Positions 27,540 through 36,352 of a DNA stretch of 64,000 nt are shown here, piece after piece. The stretch's first letter is position 1, and each line of letters opens with the position of its first letter. The stretch comes from Ureibacillus sp. FSL W7-1570. Its GTDB lineage: Bacteria; Bacillota; Bacilli; Bacillales_A; Planococcaceae. Both the position numbers and the translations under genes were made by a program. The notes under the pieces are model-generated. The model was not told where the DNA came from, ran no database searches, and worked only from the letters and a program-made list of their open reading frames with translations. The stretch spans positions 1,874,001 through 1,938,000 of the forward strand of contig NZ_CP151979.1 of the NCBI RefSeq assembly GCF_038593265.1. The letters run 5' to 3'.

Positions 27540-28348
27540 ACTGCCCCCTGAATTTAAAATCTAGGGCGATGGCAAAAACTTATTTCGCCATCACTCGATT
27601 TTTTTAATTTACCATTTCGAGTCCATTCTTTATCTAGATTGAATATATCATAAATAATAGAAAAAATTCCATATTTTGATAAATTTTATTTTAGGGGAAA
27701 TGCTCGCGCTTTTTTAATAAGCGTCCATTTTACAGAGATGATTTGACGATTACATGAGAGAGTTACAAAAAGTGAACTTGAGCAGGTTGCCTTTTGCCGT
27801 TGAAGTAGCTTCAAGCGCTGAAAGATGAGGGGGAATAGATTGACAGAGCTTCTCTTTAACATGATATTCTTTTACCAGTAATTTTGTTGAAGCCCTTACA
27901 GAAAAGCATAATTGAAGGATGAGCGCAAAAAACGGAATGTTTAATAAGTTGTCAGTTTCTGTATTCTATCTTCCAAACCGAAAAGCCGAAAGCCTAATGA
28001 TAGGGAAAAGAGTAAAAATTGTCAAAAAAGCCGCAGTTATTGTTCTCATTGCTGAGGGAGCTCTTGCACGCTGCAATTTGGCAGGAAAAATGAAAAGGGA
28101 GAAAAGAAATTGAATAAAGGACTTTTTTTATATGTAAGTCCTTTATCCGTTCAAAACGATAATAATCGGAAGGCAAAAGGCTGTAAATTGTTGTTAAAAT
28201 AATCGCCGAAGTAAAGAATCAATTTAATATTCATCTGTTTCCCACTGTTAATGACGGAACATATTATTATTGAAAAGAGAAGCGTTTTTTGCCCGAATTA
28301 TATTCCTAACTTGGCTCCAAAAAAATGAAAGTTGAGAGCTTCTTACAT
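27540..28348. other. Long intergenic region without a convincing gene
   Basis: This 0.8 kb stretch separates the truncated permease from the phn locus. Frames up to 64 codons exist but lack ribosome-binding sites and coding character. It contains the hairpin at 28117-28147. The first 100 bp should hold the promoter of the permease gene. Confidence 0.55.
28117..28147. terminator. Hairpin terminator beyond the phn locus
   Basis: AAAGGACTT at 28118 pairs with AAGTCCTTT near 28138-28146 around an AT-rich loop. It can act in both directions and is the first strong hairpin after the last phn gene. Confidence 0.5.
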
Positions 28349-29215
28349 TTACGATAATGTTTTCTTGCTTTCACATAGCTTTTGATAGCGTTCGAGAAGT
28401 TTTTCATATCGAACCATTCCGGCATCTTTGCTGCCTAGTTCAAAATTTCCATAAAAGCCGTGAAAATCAGATCCTCCTGTTTCGATCAGCTCGAATTGGT
28501 CCGCATAATATTTGACAAGTTCTTCGTCCTTAGGTCCATGCAAAGGGTGAACTGCTTCGACGCCTTCTAAGCCAATCTCAACCCACTCGGGGATTGCATC
28601 AAAATTGTTGAATTGTTTTGGATGGGCAAGTACCGGCAAACCGCCCGCCTCGCGGATGGCAACAATCGCATCTTCCACATCGACATACTGTATAGGTATG
28701 TGCGCTAATCCTTGCGGCTTTCCTTCCCCGCCTTTTGAAAAAAGCTTATCATATAGATCGCCATAGATTTTGTCAGCGTATCCTTTGTTTATTAAAGCAT
28801 GCATAATATGCTGTTTGTATACCCCTGTGCCGTCTTTGGCGAATTGTTCTACTTCTTCCCATGAAATGTTAAAACCTGCTTTCATAATTCTTTTCGTCAT
28901 TTCATATGATGCTAGGTGTCTCATCTTTAACAGCGGGCTGCACAGGTTTTCAATCGCTTCGTGATGCGGTTCCACAAAAAAGCCTAAAATATGGGCTCTC
29001 CGTTGTCTTTTATAGTCATAAGCCGAAATCTCGATCCCTGGAATAATGGTTACTCCGAGCTGCTCTCCTATATATTTCGCTTCCTTTAATCCTTTTGTCG
29101 TATCATGGTCCGTAATTGCCAAATGGGTGATTCCTTTTTCTTTCGCAAGAGAAATTACTTCAAATAGACTCATTGAGCCATCTGATATATTTGAATGACA
29201 ATGTAAATCAATCAT
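28349..29215 (-). CDS. phnPP: PHP-domain phosphoribosyl cyclic phosphate phosphodiesterase (PhnPP-like)
   Basis: This 288-residue metal-dependent PHP hydrolase starts at ATG 29215, with AGGTG nine bases upstream. Metal-ligand motifs appear in order: DLHCHSNISDGS (residues 3-14), ITDHDTTKG, PGIEIS, LAHPKQ and GGSDFHGFYG. It is the last gene of the C-P lyase locus. In E. coli the cyclic phosphate product of C-P lyase is opened by PhnP, a metallo-beta-lactamase. No phnP is present here, and a PHP-family enzyme doing an equivalent step is known from Eggerthella lenta. The likely reaction is hydrolysis of 5-phosphoribosyl 1,2-cyclic phosphate. A general PHP nucleotidase is the alternative. Confidence 0.75.
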   Translation of the reverse strand: MIDLHCHSNISDGSMSLFEVISLAKEKGITHLAITDHDTTKGLKEAKYIGEQLGVTIIPGIEISAYDYKRQRRAHILGFFVEPHHEAIENLCSPLLKMRHLASYEMTKRIMKAGFNISWEEVEQFAKDGTGVYKQHIMHALINKGYADKIYGDLYDKLFSKGGEGKPQGLAHIPIQYVDVEDAIVAIREAGGLPVLAHPKQFNNFDAIPEWVEIGLEGVEAVHPLHGPKDEELVKYYADQFELIETGGSDFHGFYGNFELGSKDAGMVRYEKLLERYQKLCESKKTLS

Positions 29216-29253
29216 TACGGTCAACACCTGCTTTCACTGTTTTTATAAAATAA

Positions 29254-30123
29254 TTAATGAGTTTCACGCAAATTTGCCTTCATTCTTGTCGAAACAAATT
29301 CGAAAATGATCGCTAAAACAAGAATGAAGTAAGTAATCATTCCGATTTCCCTTAAATCAAAATAAAATCCGCTCGCCATAAACAAATCAAATCCGATCCC
29401 GCCTGCTCCTGCGGCAGCCCCCATCGCAACGGCAACGGAAAAGTTAATCTCAAATCTCATAAACGTCCAAGAAATTAAATACGTCATTGACGAGGGGATT
29501 ACCGTCTGAAACACAATTTGCCACCAATTGGCCCCGCAGCCCTTTAATGCTTCGATCACACCTTCATCCAACTCTTCGAACGATTCAGAATATGCTTTAA
29601 TCAAATAGCCAATGGAGTGAAACGTCATGCCAATAACAGCTGCAACACTTCCTAGACCAGCAGCGACGGAAAAAATCAGCACCCACAAAACAGTAGGAAC
29701 GGCGCGAATAAATGCAACAAATGCTTTAATGGTATTGGAAACAACTTTATTTGATAAATTTTGCGCTGCGAACAGCCCTAGAAAAAGTGCAATAACAGCT
29801 CCGAACACTGTCGTCAAAAAAGCAAGCCCCAAAGTTATCAACACTTGATAGATTGCTTCTGTTATAGTTAATCGCGAAAAGCTTGCTTCGAAAAACATTG
29901 TTTTAAAATTCGCAAACGTTTCTTTTAATCCAGACATGAAATTTGTATCGCCATAATCAAACACGGTAAAGCCATAAACAGTAATAACGAATAATGCTGT
30001 CAATGTCAGCCGGATGGCAATTGCCTGCTTCGTCAACGGTTTCACTTTTATTTTCGAAGAATGCGTTAATTTTCCGCTGTCTTTCAGAGTGCTTCCAGTT
30101 TTCATCAACCATTCATTATTCAT
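29254..30123 (-). CDS. phnE: Phosphonate ABC transporter permease PhnE (second copy)
   Basis: This 289-residue inner-membrane permease has about six helices. A long basic N-terminus precedes the first helix (AIRLTLTALFVITVYGFTVF). The EAA-type loop that contacts the ATPase is EALKGCGANWWQIVFQTVIP (about residues 196-215). AAAGGGTG lies before the ATG. It lies 36 bp downstream of the other phnE, so PhnC probably drives a heterodimeric channel for phosphonates or phosphite delivered by PhnD. Confidence 0.88.
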   Translation of the reverse strand: MNNEWLMKTGSTLKDSGKLTHSSKIKVKPLTKQAIAIRLTLTALFVITVYGFTVFDYGDTNFMSGLKETFANFKTMFFEASFSRLTITEAIYQVLITLGLAFLTTVFGAVIALFLGLFAAQNLSNKVVSNTIKAFVAFIRAVPTVLWVLIFSVAAGLGSVAAVIGMTFHSIGYLIKAYSESFEELDEGVIEALKGCGANWWQIVFQTVIPSSMTYLISWTFMRFEINFSVAVAMGAAAGAGGIGFDLFMASGFYFDLREIGMITYFILVLAIIFEFVSTRMKANLRETH

Positions 30124-30159
30124 ATCATCACCCTTTCTTCCTTAAATTTTCATTCATCG

Positions 30160-30945
30160 TTATAAAATGACCCTTCTTATCAAATTCGAAAGATATTCAA
30201 TGACAAATACCGTCAGTACGATAGTCATGACAACCAAACTCGCTGCACTATAATTGGAGCTTTTATAATACAAGTCAAAAGAAAAACCAATTCCTGTTCC
30301 GGTTAAAATTCCAACTAAAGTCGCGCTGCGAATATTCGTTTCAATCTCAAATAATACCCAACTGATCATCTGGGGAAGGCTGGATGGAATGACCGACTGG
30401 AAGATGATCGGAAAAAATTGGGCGCCGGTTGCACGCAATGCTTCAACGGAACTATTGCTAACTTCATCGATCGTTTCTATAAATGCTCGCGTTAAAAAAC
30501 CAAAGGAGGCGGAGAACAAAGCAAAAAATCCGGTAATGGAGCTTTGTCCAAAAGAAAAGAGCAGAATCAATGCCCATGCAGCCACCGGAATATTACGAGA
30601 AACAGTTGCAATTCCTCTGCTTATTGCACTTAATAATCCATTCACTTTCGTCGTCTTCGAACCGCATATTGCGAAAAAAGTAGCAAAAATAGCTGCAGAT
30701 GTCGTGGAAGCGACTGATATTAAAACTGTTTCTTGTAATTTACTTAAAATATCCGGAAGCTTTTCCATCGCTTTTGCATCAGGAAAAAAATTTGTCACTC
30801 CCCACTCTACTGCCTTTGCGACAGAGGCGAGTCCTTTCACAAGCTGAAAATCTGTTATAAACATAGAAAGATACGTTAACACAATCAACAATAAAAAAAA
30901 TAAGGAGAAGCTTCTTCTTCTTTTTACAAAGATATCTGCTTGCAT
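30160..30945 (-). CDS. phnE: Phosphonate ABC transporter permease PhnE (first copy)
   Basis: This permease has about 261 residues and six predicted helices. The EAA-loop is ALRATGAQFFPIIFQSVIPS (about residues 168-187), and the C-terminal half carries LVGILTGTGIGFSFDLYYK, typical of PhnE. ATG at 30945 is chosen over GTG at 30954 because AGGTG lies six bases before it. It begins 14 bp after phnC. The two PhnE proteins are similar but distinct, as is common in Firmicutes. Confidence 0.88.
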   Translation of the reverse strand: MQADIFVKRRRSFSLFFLLLIVLTYLSMFITDFQLVKGLASVAKAVEWGVTNFFPDAKAMEKLPDILSKLQETVLISVASTTSAAIFATFFAICGSKTTKVNGLLSAISRGIATVSRNIPVAAWALILLFSFGQSSITGFFALFSASFGFLTRAFIETIDEVSNSSVEALRATGAQFFPIIFQSVIPSSLPQMISWVLFEIETNIRSATLVGILTGTGIGFSFDLYYKSSNYSAASLVVMTIVLTVFVIEYLSNLIRRVIL

Positions 30946-30959
30946 GATCTTCACCTACA

Positions 30960-31724
30960 TTAAAGAATCAGATTCTTTACTTCAGACCCATAAATATTGC
31001 GAACAATATCTTCCGTTATTTCTTTCGGAGGACCATCGTACACTTTCTTTCCATTATTAATACCGATAATTCGATCAGAGTACTTCAAAGCGACATCGAC
31101 TTGGTGCAGGTTGACAATACAAGTAATTCCGAGTGTAGAAGAAATATTTTTTAAATGATCCATAATGATTTTGGCTGAATTTGGATCTAAGGAGGCAATC
31201 GGCTCATCACACAATAGCATTCTCGGATTTTGAATTAAGGCTCTGGCAATTCCGACGCGCTGTTTTTGTCCGCCGCTTAGCTGATCACACCGTTTATACA
31301 CTTGATCCTCCAGCCCCAACAATCCGAGAATATGAACCGCCTGCTTTTTCTCCTCCTCGCTGTATAAACCGAATGCTCCTGCCAAAGTTGACTTATAGCC
31401 GAGCCTTCCGTGGAGCACGTTTTCAATAACGCTTAATCTAGTGACAAGATTGTAATGCTGAAAGACCATTCCAATGGTTGCTCTCACTTTTCTTAAGCTT
31501 TTTTTGTCAAGCTTTAAAATGTCGACACCATCAAATATGATTTCACCGCTAGACGCTTCGATCATGCGGTTAATACACCGGAGGAGGGTTGATTTCCCCG
31601 CCCCCGATGGACCAATGATCGAAACGAATTCCCCTTCTTTTACAGAAAAGTTAATGTCTTGAAGTGCCATTGTATTGGTTCCATAACGTTTTGAAACGTT
31701 ATTTAATGTTAAAATGGCTGTCAT
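30960..31724 (-). CDS. phnC: Phosphonate ABC transporter ATP-binding protein PhnC
   Basis: This 254-residue ATPase has Walker A SIIGPSGAGKSTLLRCINR (about residues 35-53), Q-loop GMVFQHYNLV, signature LSGGQKQRVGIARAL, Walker B PRMLLCDEPIASLDP and switch His in CIVNLHQVDVALKYSDRIIG. The C-terminal NIYGSE is typical of PhnC. It lies 21 bp after phnD in a D-C-E-E import operon and powers uptake of phosphonates. Confidence 0.93.
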   Translation of the reverse strand: MTAILTLNNVSKRYGTNTMALQDINFSVKEGEFVSIIGPSGAGKSTLLRCINRMIEASSGEIIFDGVDILKLDKKSLRKVRATIGMVFQHYNLVTRLSVIENVLHGRLGYKSTLAGAFGLYSEEEKKQAVHILGLLGLEDQVYKRCDQLSGGQKQRVGIARALIQNPRMLLCDEPIASLDPNSAKIIMDHLKNISSTLGITCIVNLHQVDVALKYSDRIIGINNGKKVYDGPPKEITEDIVRNIYGSEVKNLIL

Positions 31725-31745
31725 CGTTTATCCCTCACCAAATCC

Positions 31746-32807
31746 TTATTTAGACAATTCTCTGATCGGATCAAACCAAGAATCCTCTACTTCAACGAAA
31801 CGCTCATTAGCTTTTTTCGTAAACAAACCGCTAAAATCAGAATCCTCCGGCACGAAAATCTTCGTATTGTTGGCTACTTCATCAGAAACAAAAGCTTCCA
31901 CAAGCTTTTTGCGATCTTCTTCAGATACGGTTTCCGTATTGACAACAAACGGAGCATTCAATACCGGTGTGACTGAAATTAAGACAAATTCCTTTCCAGG
32001 CACAGTATGAAACGGCTCAGCAGCATCATTTTTGACTTTATATACCGCTCCCGGTTTATTTTGCTCACCGTCAACTAATTCAATATAGTTGTTCACACAT
32101 GTGTCGCAAAATGCTGCTACATCTACTTTTCCAGACAGTAAGTTAACCGCAGACCCTTGATGAGAGCCTCCATATTGCACTTTGCTGAAAAACTTGCCCT
32201 CGCCGCCTTCTAATAAATCTTCAGCAGTTAAATCTTTGTACTCTTCTTTTTGGCTAAAGTACGAAACGATTTCGGTCGATGGAACTTTAAAGCCTGATGT
32301 GGAGCTGTTAGACACAAATGAAAATTTCTTTCCAGCTATATTATCAATGGAAAACCCGGAGCCGCTTTTGTACTCGTCTTCATCCCCTTTATTTACGGCA
32401 AGCCAGCTGTAGTACATGGCATCATCAAGTGTGCCGGATTCACCGCTCGGAACAACGAGAGGAAGCACTTTTTCATTTTTGTCATGAGCCTCTATGTATC
32501 CCTGTGCACCCATAAACGCTAAATCAGCATTTCCGTTTGCAATCGCCTCAATGGCAATAATGTAATCAGTTGTCGTCTTATGCTCGACTTTCTTTCCAGT
32601 TGCTTCTTCAATCAACTTAGCGATTTCGTCACGTGCCGCTTTCAAATCTTCACCGGATTCATTTGGGTACCATGCAATTGTAAGCGTATCGTCGCCGTTT
32701 TTTTGAGCGGAATCGCTTTCTTTCCCTGCTGATGATGAACAACCTGACAAAAAGATGACCAAAATGAAAGCGATGCTCATAAACCTCAACATTTTTTTCA
32801 TATTCAT
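31746..32807 (-). CDS. phnD: Phosphonate-binding lipoprotein PhnD
   Basis: This is the extracytoplasmic substrate-binding lipoprotein of the phosphonate ABC importer. The signal peptide ends in the lipobox FLSGC, with the lipidated Cys near residue 23 of the chosen start. The PhnD fold follows: LTIAWYPNESGEDL, DLAFMGAQGYIEA, KFSFVSNSSTSGFKVPS, GSHQGSAVNLLSGKVDVAAF and LISVTPVLNAPFVVN. ATG at 32807 is preferred because AAAGGAAAAGGGG precedes it; an ATG six codons earlier lies inside that site. An 87-bp gap separates it from phnL, so a secondary promoter is possible. Confidence 0.92.
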   Translation of the reverse strand: MNMKKMLRFMSIAFILVIFLSGCSSSAGKESDSAQKNGDDTLTIAWYPNESGEDLKAARDEIAKLIEEATGKKVEHKTTTDYIIAIEAIANGNADLAFMGAQGYIEAHDKNEKVLPLVVPSGESGTLDDAMYYSWLAVNKGDEDEYKSGSGFSIDNIAGKKFSFVSNSSTSGFKVPSTEIVSYFSQKEEYKDLTAEDLLEGGEGKFFSKVQYGGSHQGSAVNLLSGKVDVAAFCDTCVNNYIELVDGEQNKPGAVYKVKNDAAEPFHTVPGKEFVLISVTPVLNAPFVVNTETVSEEDRKKLVEAFVSDEVANNTKIFVPEDSDFSGLFTKKANERFVEVEDSWFDPIRELSK

Positions 32808-32912
32808 TACCCCTTTTCCTTTCAAAATAGATTATTTTTCCATTTATAATTGAATATAAAGGATGAATGTAAAGGAACTGTTAATTCATATCGTTGAATT
32901 ACTAAAGAATTT

Positions 32913-33641
32913 TTAATATTTTGTAAAGGGATTTTTTTCAGAATACTTGATGATTTCCCCGTCCAGCATTCGGTATTCTACATCACATAAATTTTGCATG
33001 AACAACATATCATGAAAAATTCCCAGCATTGTTGTCCCTTCGCGAACGAGCTGCTCCATCAATACTCTTACTTTTTCCTTCGATTCATCATCTAAACTTG
33101 CCGTCGGTTCATCCAATAAAAGTAGTCTCGGACGCTTTACCATTGCTCTAGCGATGTTCAACCGCAGTTTTTCACCTCCGGAAAAAGTAGCAACATAACT
33201 ATCCCAAAGCTGCGGATCCAGTTCAAAATGCGTCAATATTTTTTCTGTCTCTTCCTCCGCATACTTATCGTTATACCCCATTTCTAATATCGCTTGTTTG
33301 ACTATTTCCCTGGCCGTTATACGAGGCAAAGCATTTAAAAACTGTGATACGTATCCGATCTCATGCTTTCGTAAATAAATCATTTCTCTTTCCGCCGCTT
33401 CTCGCAAATTGATTAGGCCAAACTTTTTTGAGTTGTACCAGATGTCTCCACTTTCAGGCAAATATGTGCGATAGATGCATTTTAAAATGGTTGATTTACC
33501 GCTGCCGCTTTTACCGGTAATACCGACAAATTCTCCTTCTTTTACAACAAAGCTAATCTTGTTAATTGCGCGGATTTCCTTGTTTACACTGTGCAATCGA
33601 AATGTTTTGGACAGGCTCTCAACCGTTAAAATGTTTTCCAC
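32913..33641 (-). CDS. phnL: C-P lyase ATP-binding protein PhnL
   Basis: This 242-residue ABC-type ATPase is part of the C-P lyase system rather than the importer. Walker A is GITGKSGSGKSTILKCIYR, the Q-loop region IGYVSQFLNALPRITA, the signature TFSGGEKLRLNIARAM and Walker B PRLLLLDEPTASLDD. GTG at 33641 is preferred over ATG 33662 because AGAAGGG lies six bases before it. The start lies inside the end of the acyltransferase gene (23-bp overlap), indicating coupling. PhnL, with PhnG, H and I, supports ribosyl triphosphate phosphonate formation. Confidence 0.9.
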   Translation of the reverse strand: MENILTVESLSKTFRLHSVNKEIRAINKISFVVKEGEFVGITGKSGSGKSTILKCIYRTYLPESGDIWYNSKKFGLINLREAAEREMIYLRKHEIGYVSQFLNALPRITAREIVKQAILEMGYNDKYAEEETEKILTHFELDPQLWDSYVATFSGGEKLRLNIARAMVKRPRLLLLDEPTASLDDESKEKVRVLMEQLVREGTTMLGIFHDMLFMQNLCDVEYRMLDGEIIKYSEKNPFTKY

Positions 33642-34269
33642 TGAATTCCCTTCTTCCCTCATACTTATCTAGAAATGTTTCAATATGTTGAGACAAGTCG
33701 TCGATTCGTTCTTTCAACGTTTCATACGACCAATCCCACCACTTGATTTGTTCCAATCGTTTAACCGTTTGCTCATCAAATCGGCGCCTTAACGGTTTGG
33801 CTGGTATTCCAGCAACGATTGTATAAGGCTCCACATCCTTTGTCACAATAGCTCCGCTGCCGACTACTGCACCATTGCCGATTTTTACACCAGGCATAAT
33901 GATGGCCCCATGGCCAATCCATGTGTCATGGCCGATATAGGTGATTTGTTGTTTGCGCCATGATAAAAACGCTTCATCGTCATGAGTATCAACTCCATAC
34001 ATTTTTCTCCGATACGTAATATGGTGCAAAGTAGGGCGATTCATCGGGTGAGCGGTTGGACCGATTCGCACCATCGCAGCAATATTGGAAAATTTTCCAA
34101 CTTCAACATTTTGCAGGATGCAAAACTGCCCTGTATAAGAAAAATCCCCCATTTTTACATTTTCTAAATAATTGTGAGCCCCTATTTCTGTGTATTCACC
34201 TAATTCTGTATGAAACAACTGGCAATGTTCATGGATATAAGGTTTTTTTGACAGCTTTTTCTCGATCAT
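33619..34269 (-). CDS. Hexapeptide-repeat acyltransferase of phosphonate loci
   Basis: This 216-residue left-handed beta-helix protein shows repeats through GEYTEIGAHNYLENVKMGDF, VEVGKFSNIAAMVRIG, DTWIGHGAIIMPGVKIGNGA and VVGSGAIVTKDVEPYTIVAGIPAK. The xenobiotic acetyltransferase-like pattern with GPTAHPMNRPTLHHITYRR matches the hexapeptide transferase family often encoded in phn operons. It probably acetylates an amino-phosphonate or related compound, by analogy with PhnO in E. coli, which belongs to another fold. It sits between phnM and phnL and overlaps the latter. The substrate is not known. Confidence 0.8.
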   Translation of the reverse strand: MIEKKLSKKPYIHEHCQLFHTELGEYTEIGAHNYLENVKMGDFSYTGQFCILQNVEVGKFSNIAAMVRIGPTAHPMNRPTLHHITYRRKMYGVDTHDDEAFLSWRKQQITYIGHDTWIGHGAIIMPGVKIGNGAVVGSGAIVTKDVEPYTIVAGIPAKPLRRRFDEQTVKRLEQIKWWDWSYETLKERIDDLSQHIETFLDKYEGRREFSGKHFNG

Positions 34270-34291
34270 AGAAACTCCCTTTCCATCATCT

Positions 34292-35470
34292 TTAAATTCT
34301 ATAATTTGTTTTCAAGATTAAACGGCCATCCACAAAACAAGACGTGATAACCGGAAAATCTAAGTCTATTTTTTCGATGATGACTATATCCGCTTTTTTT
34401 CCTTCCTTAATTGATCCAATTTGATCATCCAGTTTGACAGCTTTGGCCGGGTTAATCGTTACAAGCTTAAACATTTCAACTAGGTCGATATCGCTTTTTT
34501 CGCTCATTTTAAAAACAGCATGAAGCAGCGATGGAGGATAATAGTCACTACATAAAATATCGATACACCCGTGTTGAATGGCTTCTTGTGCAGATAAATT
34601 TCCGCTGTGGGACCCTCCCAAAAGAACGTTCGGAGCCCCGGCTACCGTCAGCATTCCTTTCTTCTTCGCATTTTTAGCAATTTCCAAGGTGATTGGAAAT
34701 TCACTGATCGAAGCCCCAAAGCTTTGCACAAGCTCAAGTTTTTCCAACGTGTCATCGTCATGAGAAGCGATAGCAATACCTTTTTGTTGTGCCAGCGTTG
34801 CAATTTCCTTTATTCCCTCAAGTGTTAATTTTTCCTTATGCTGATGTTTTGTAATGACTCTATCAATCTCTTCATCACTGAGCTCTTGGTAGCCTTTTAT
34901 CGTTTTTCTGTAAATTTCTAAATCTCTATATTGTCCTTGACCAGGGGTATGATCCATAAACGAAATTAAGTGCACCTTGCTCTCAGCAATGTACGATTTT
35001 AAGTTTTCAACTTCTTCGATGCTGTCAATTTCAAACCGTGCATGGAACCGATGTCGTATTAAATGCTTTGTATGATGAGTTTGGTGGATCATTTCAATAA
35101 ATTTTCGGACATTTTCCGGCTCACGGATCGGTTTATGTGAAAATTCCGAGCTTTTATAAATAGAAAGTGAGTGAAACATTGTTGTAATCCCATGGGTGAT
35201 TAATTCTTTTTCCGCTTCGCGAAGACTTAAATGAAAATTCATTAACGATGTCGGTCTTGGTGCTGCCATATGTTCAATATAGTCAGAATGAAGATCGATA
35301 AACCCAGGAGCGACATATCCACCCGCCGCATCGAGTACTTCCATTCCTTCCTTCCAAGCGATTTTCCCTTTACCATCAATTTTGCTAATTTTATCTCCTT
35401 CAATAAGAAGATCGTAACCATCGAGAATGGTTTCTTCCGTTATAATTCTTCCGTTTGTTATGAGATACAC
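34292..35470 (-). CDS. phnM: RPnTP diphosphatase PhnM
   Basis: This 392-residue amidohydrolase starts at GTG 35470, with GGAGG eight bases upstream. The metal-site motif is GFIDLHSDYIEHMAAPRPTS (about residues 56-75), with the later signature FMDHTPGQGQYRDLE, IASHDDDTLEKL and GAPNVLLGGSHSGNLSA. It removes pyrophosphate from ribosyl triphosphate phosphonate, giving the substrate of PhnJ. It lies 36 bp after phnK. All hallmark residues of PhnM are present, so it looks functional. Confidence 0.94.
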   Translation of the reverse strand: MYLITNGRIITEETILDGYDLLIEGDKISKIDGKGKIAWKEGMEVLDAAGGYVAPGFIDLHSDYIEHMAAPRPTSLMNFHLSLREAEKELITHGITTMFHSLSIYKSSEFSHKPIREPENVRKFIEMIHQTHHTKHLIRHRFHARFEIDSIEEVENLKSYIAESKVHLISFMDHTPGQGQYRDLEIYRKTIKGYQELSDEEIDRVITKHQHKEKLTLEGIKEIATLAQQKGIAIASHDDDTLEKLELVQSFGASISEFPITLEIAKNAKKKGMLTVAGAPNVLLGGSHSGNLSAQEAIQHGCIDILCSDYYPPSLLHAVFKMSEKSDIDLVEMFKLVTINPAKAVKLDDQIGSIKEGKKADIVIIEKIDLDFPVITSCFVDGRLILKTNYRI

Positions 35471-35506
35471 GTTTTTTCCTCCATTCTCACAAGTCCAAAA
35501 AATTGA

Positions 35507-36352
35507 TCATAATAATGAATGGACGAGCTGCTGTGTATAAGGATGCTGTGGATCTTCCAAAATTTGATCGGTCAACCCTTGCTCGATAATTTTTCCTTCC
35601 AGCATGACGAACGTTCTGTCTGCAAGCATTCTGATAACGCCTAAATCATGGGAAACAACGATCATGCTTATCTTCAGTTCCCTCTGTAAATTCCGTATCA
35701 AATCTAAAACATTTGCTTGAACGGACAAATCAAGACCGGTCGTTACTTCATCGAGAAGAAGAATCGGCGGATTATTCGACAATGCTTTGGCGATTTGAAC
35801 TCTTTGCTGCATGCCCCCCGAAAATTTTTGGGGCTCCTCCTTCATCCTAAATAGCGGAATGTTTACCTCCTCAAGCAGCACTTGTCCTCTTAACACCATC
35901 TGTCCAACATTCCTGTTCCCTGCCGCAATTAATTTTTCAGCAATATTGCCGATGGAGGAAAAGTTCATGCGCAAGCCGAGAAGCGGATTTTGGTAAACTT
36001 TCCCCATCAGATGGTTGCGAATGTACCGTTTTTGTTGGGAGGACTCGTTTAATACGTTTTTTTTTCCATCATGATAAAATCGGATATACACTTCACCGCT
36101 TGTGGCCTCTTGATCAAAATATAGCTGTCTCATTAATGTTGATTTACCGCTGCCGCTTTCACCTACAATGCCTAATACTTCACCGGGATAGAGATCAAAC
36201 GAAATATCACGGCAAGCATATACCGTACCGCAGACAGGGCAAAAGTTTTTCACCAAAACGGCGGAATCCGCCTTTCCGCATTGGCTGCATCCAGGTCCGA
36301 ATTGTTTGTTTAACTTTTTGACCGATAATACTGGATTGCTTAAATCATCCAT
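35507..36352 (-). CDS. phnK: C-P lyase ATP-binding protein PhnK with Cys4 insertion
   Basis: This 281-residue ABC-type ATPase binds the PhnGHIJ core. ATG at 36352 is chosen because AAGAGGTG lies five bases before it; it overlaps the phnJ stop by eight bases. Before Walker A there is an insertion, FGPGCSQCGKADSAVL followed by FCPVCGTVYACRD, with two CxxC pairs that could bind zinc. E. coli PhnK lacks it. Then come Walker A GIVGESGSGKSTLMRQLYF, signature KFSGGMQQRVQIAKAL and Walker B PPILLLDEVTTGLD. It probably drives conformational changes during the radical SAM cycle. Confidence 0.93.
   Translation of the reverse strand: MDDLSNPVLSVKKLNKQFGPGCSQCGKADSAVLVKNFCPVCGTVYACRDISFDLYPGEVLGIVGESGSGKSTLMRQLYFDQEATSGEVYIRFYHDGKKNVLNESSQQKRYIRNHLMGKVYQNPLLGLRMNFSSIGNIAEKLIAAGNRNVGQMVLRGQVLLEEVNIPLFRMKEEPQKFSGGMQQRVQIAKALSNNPPILLLDEVTTGLDLSVQANVLDLIRNLQRELKISMIVVSHDLGVIRMLADRTFVMLEGKIIEQGLTDQILEDPQHPYTQQLVHSLL

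Noticed and set aside
27919-28113. 64-codon frame in the region before the phn locus
   Set aside because: No ribosome-binding site and no coding character; overlapped by another spurious frame on the other strand.
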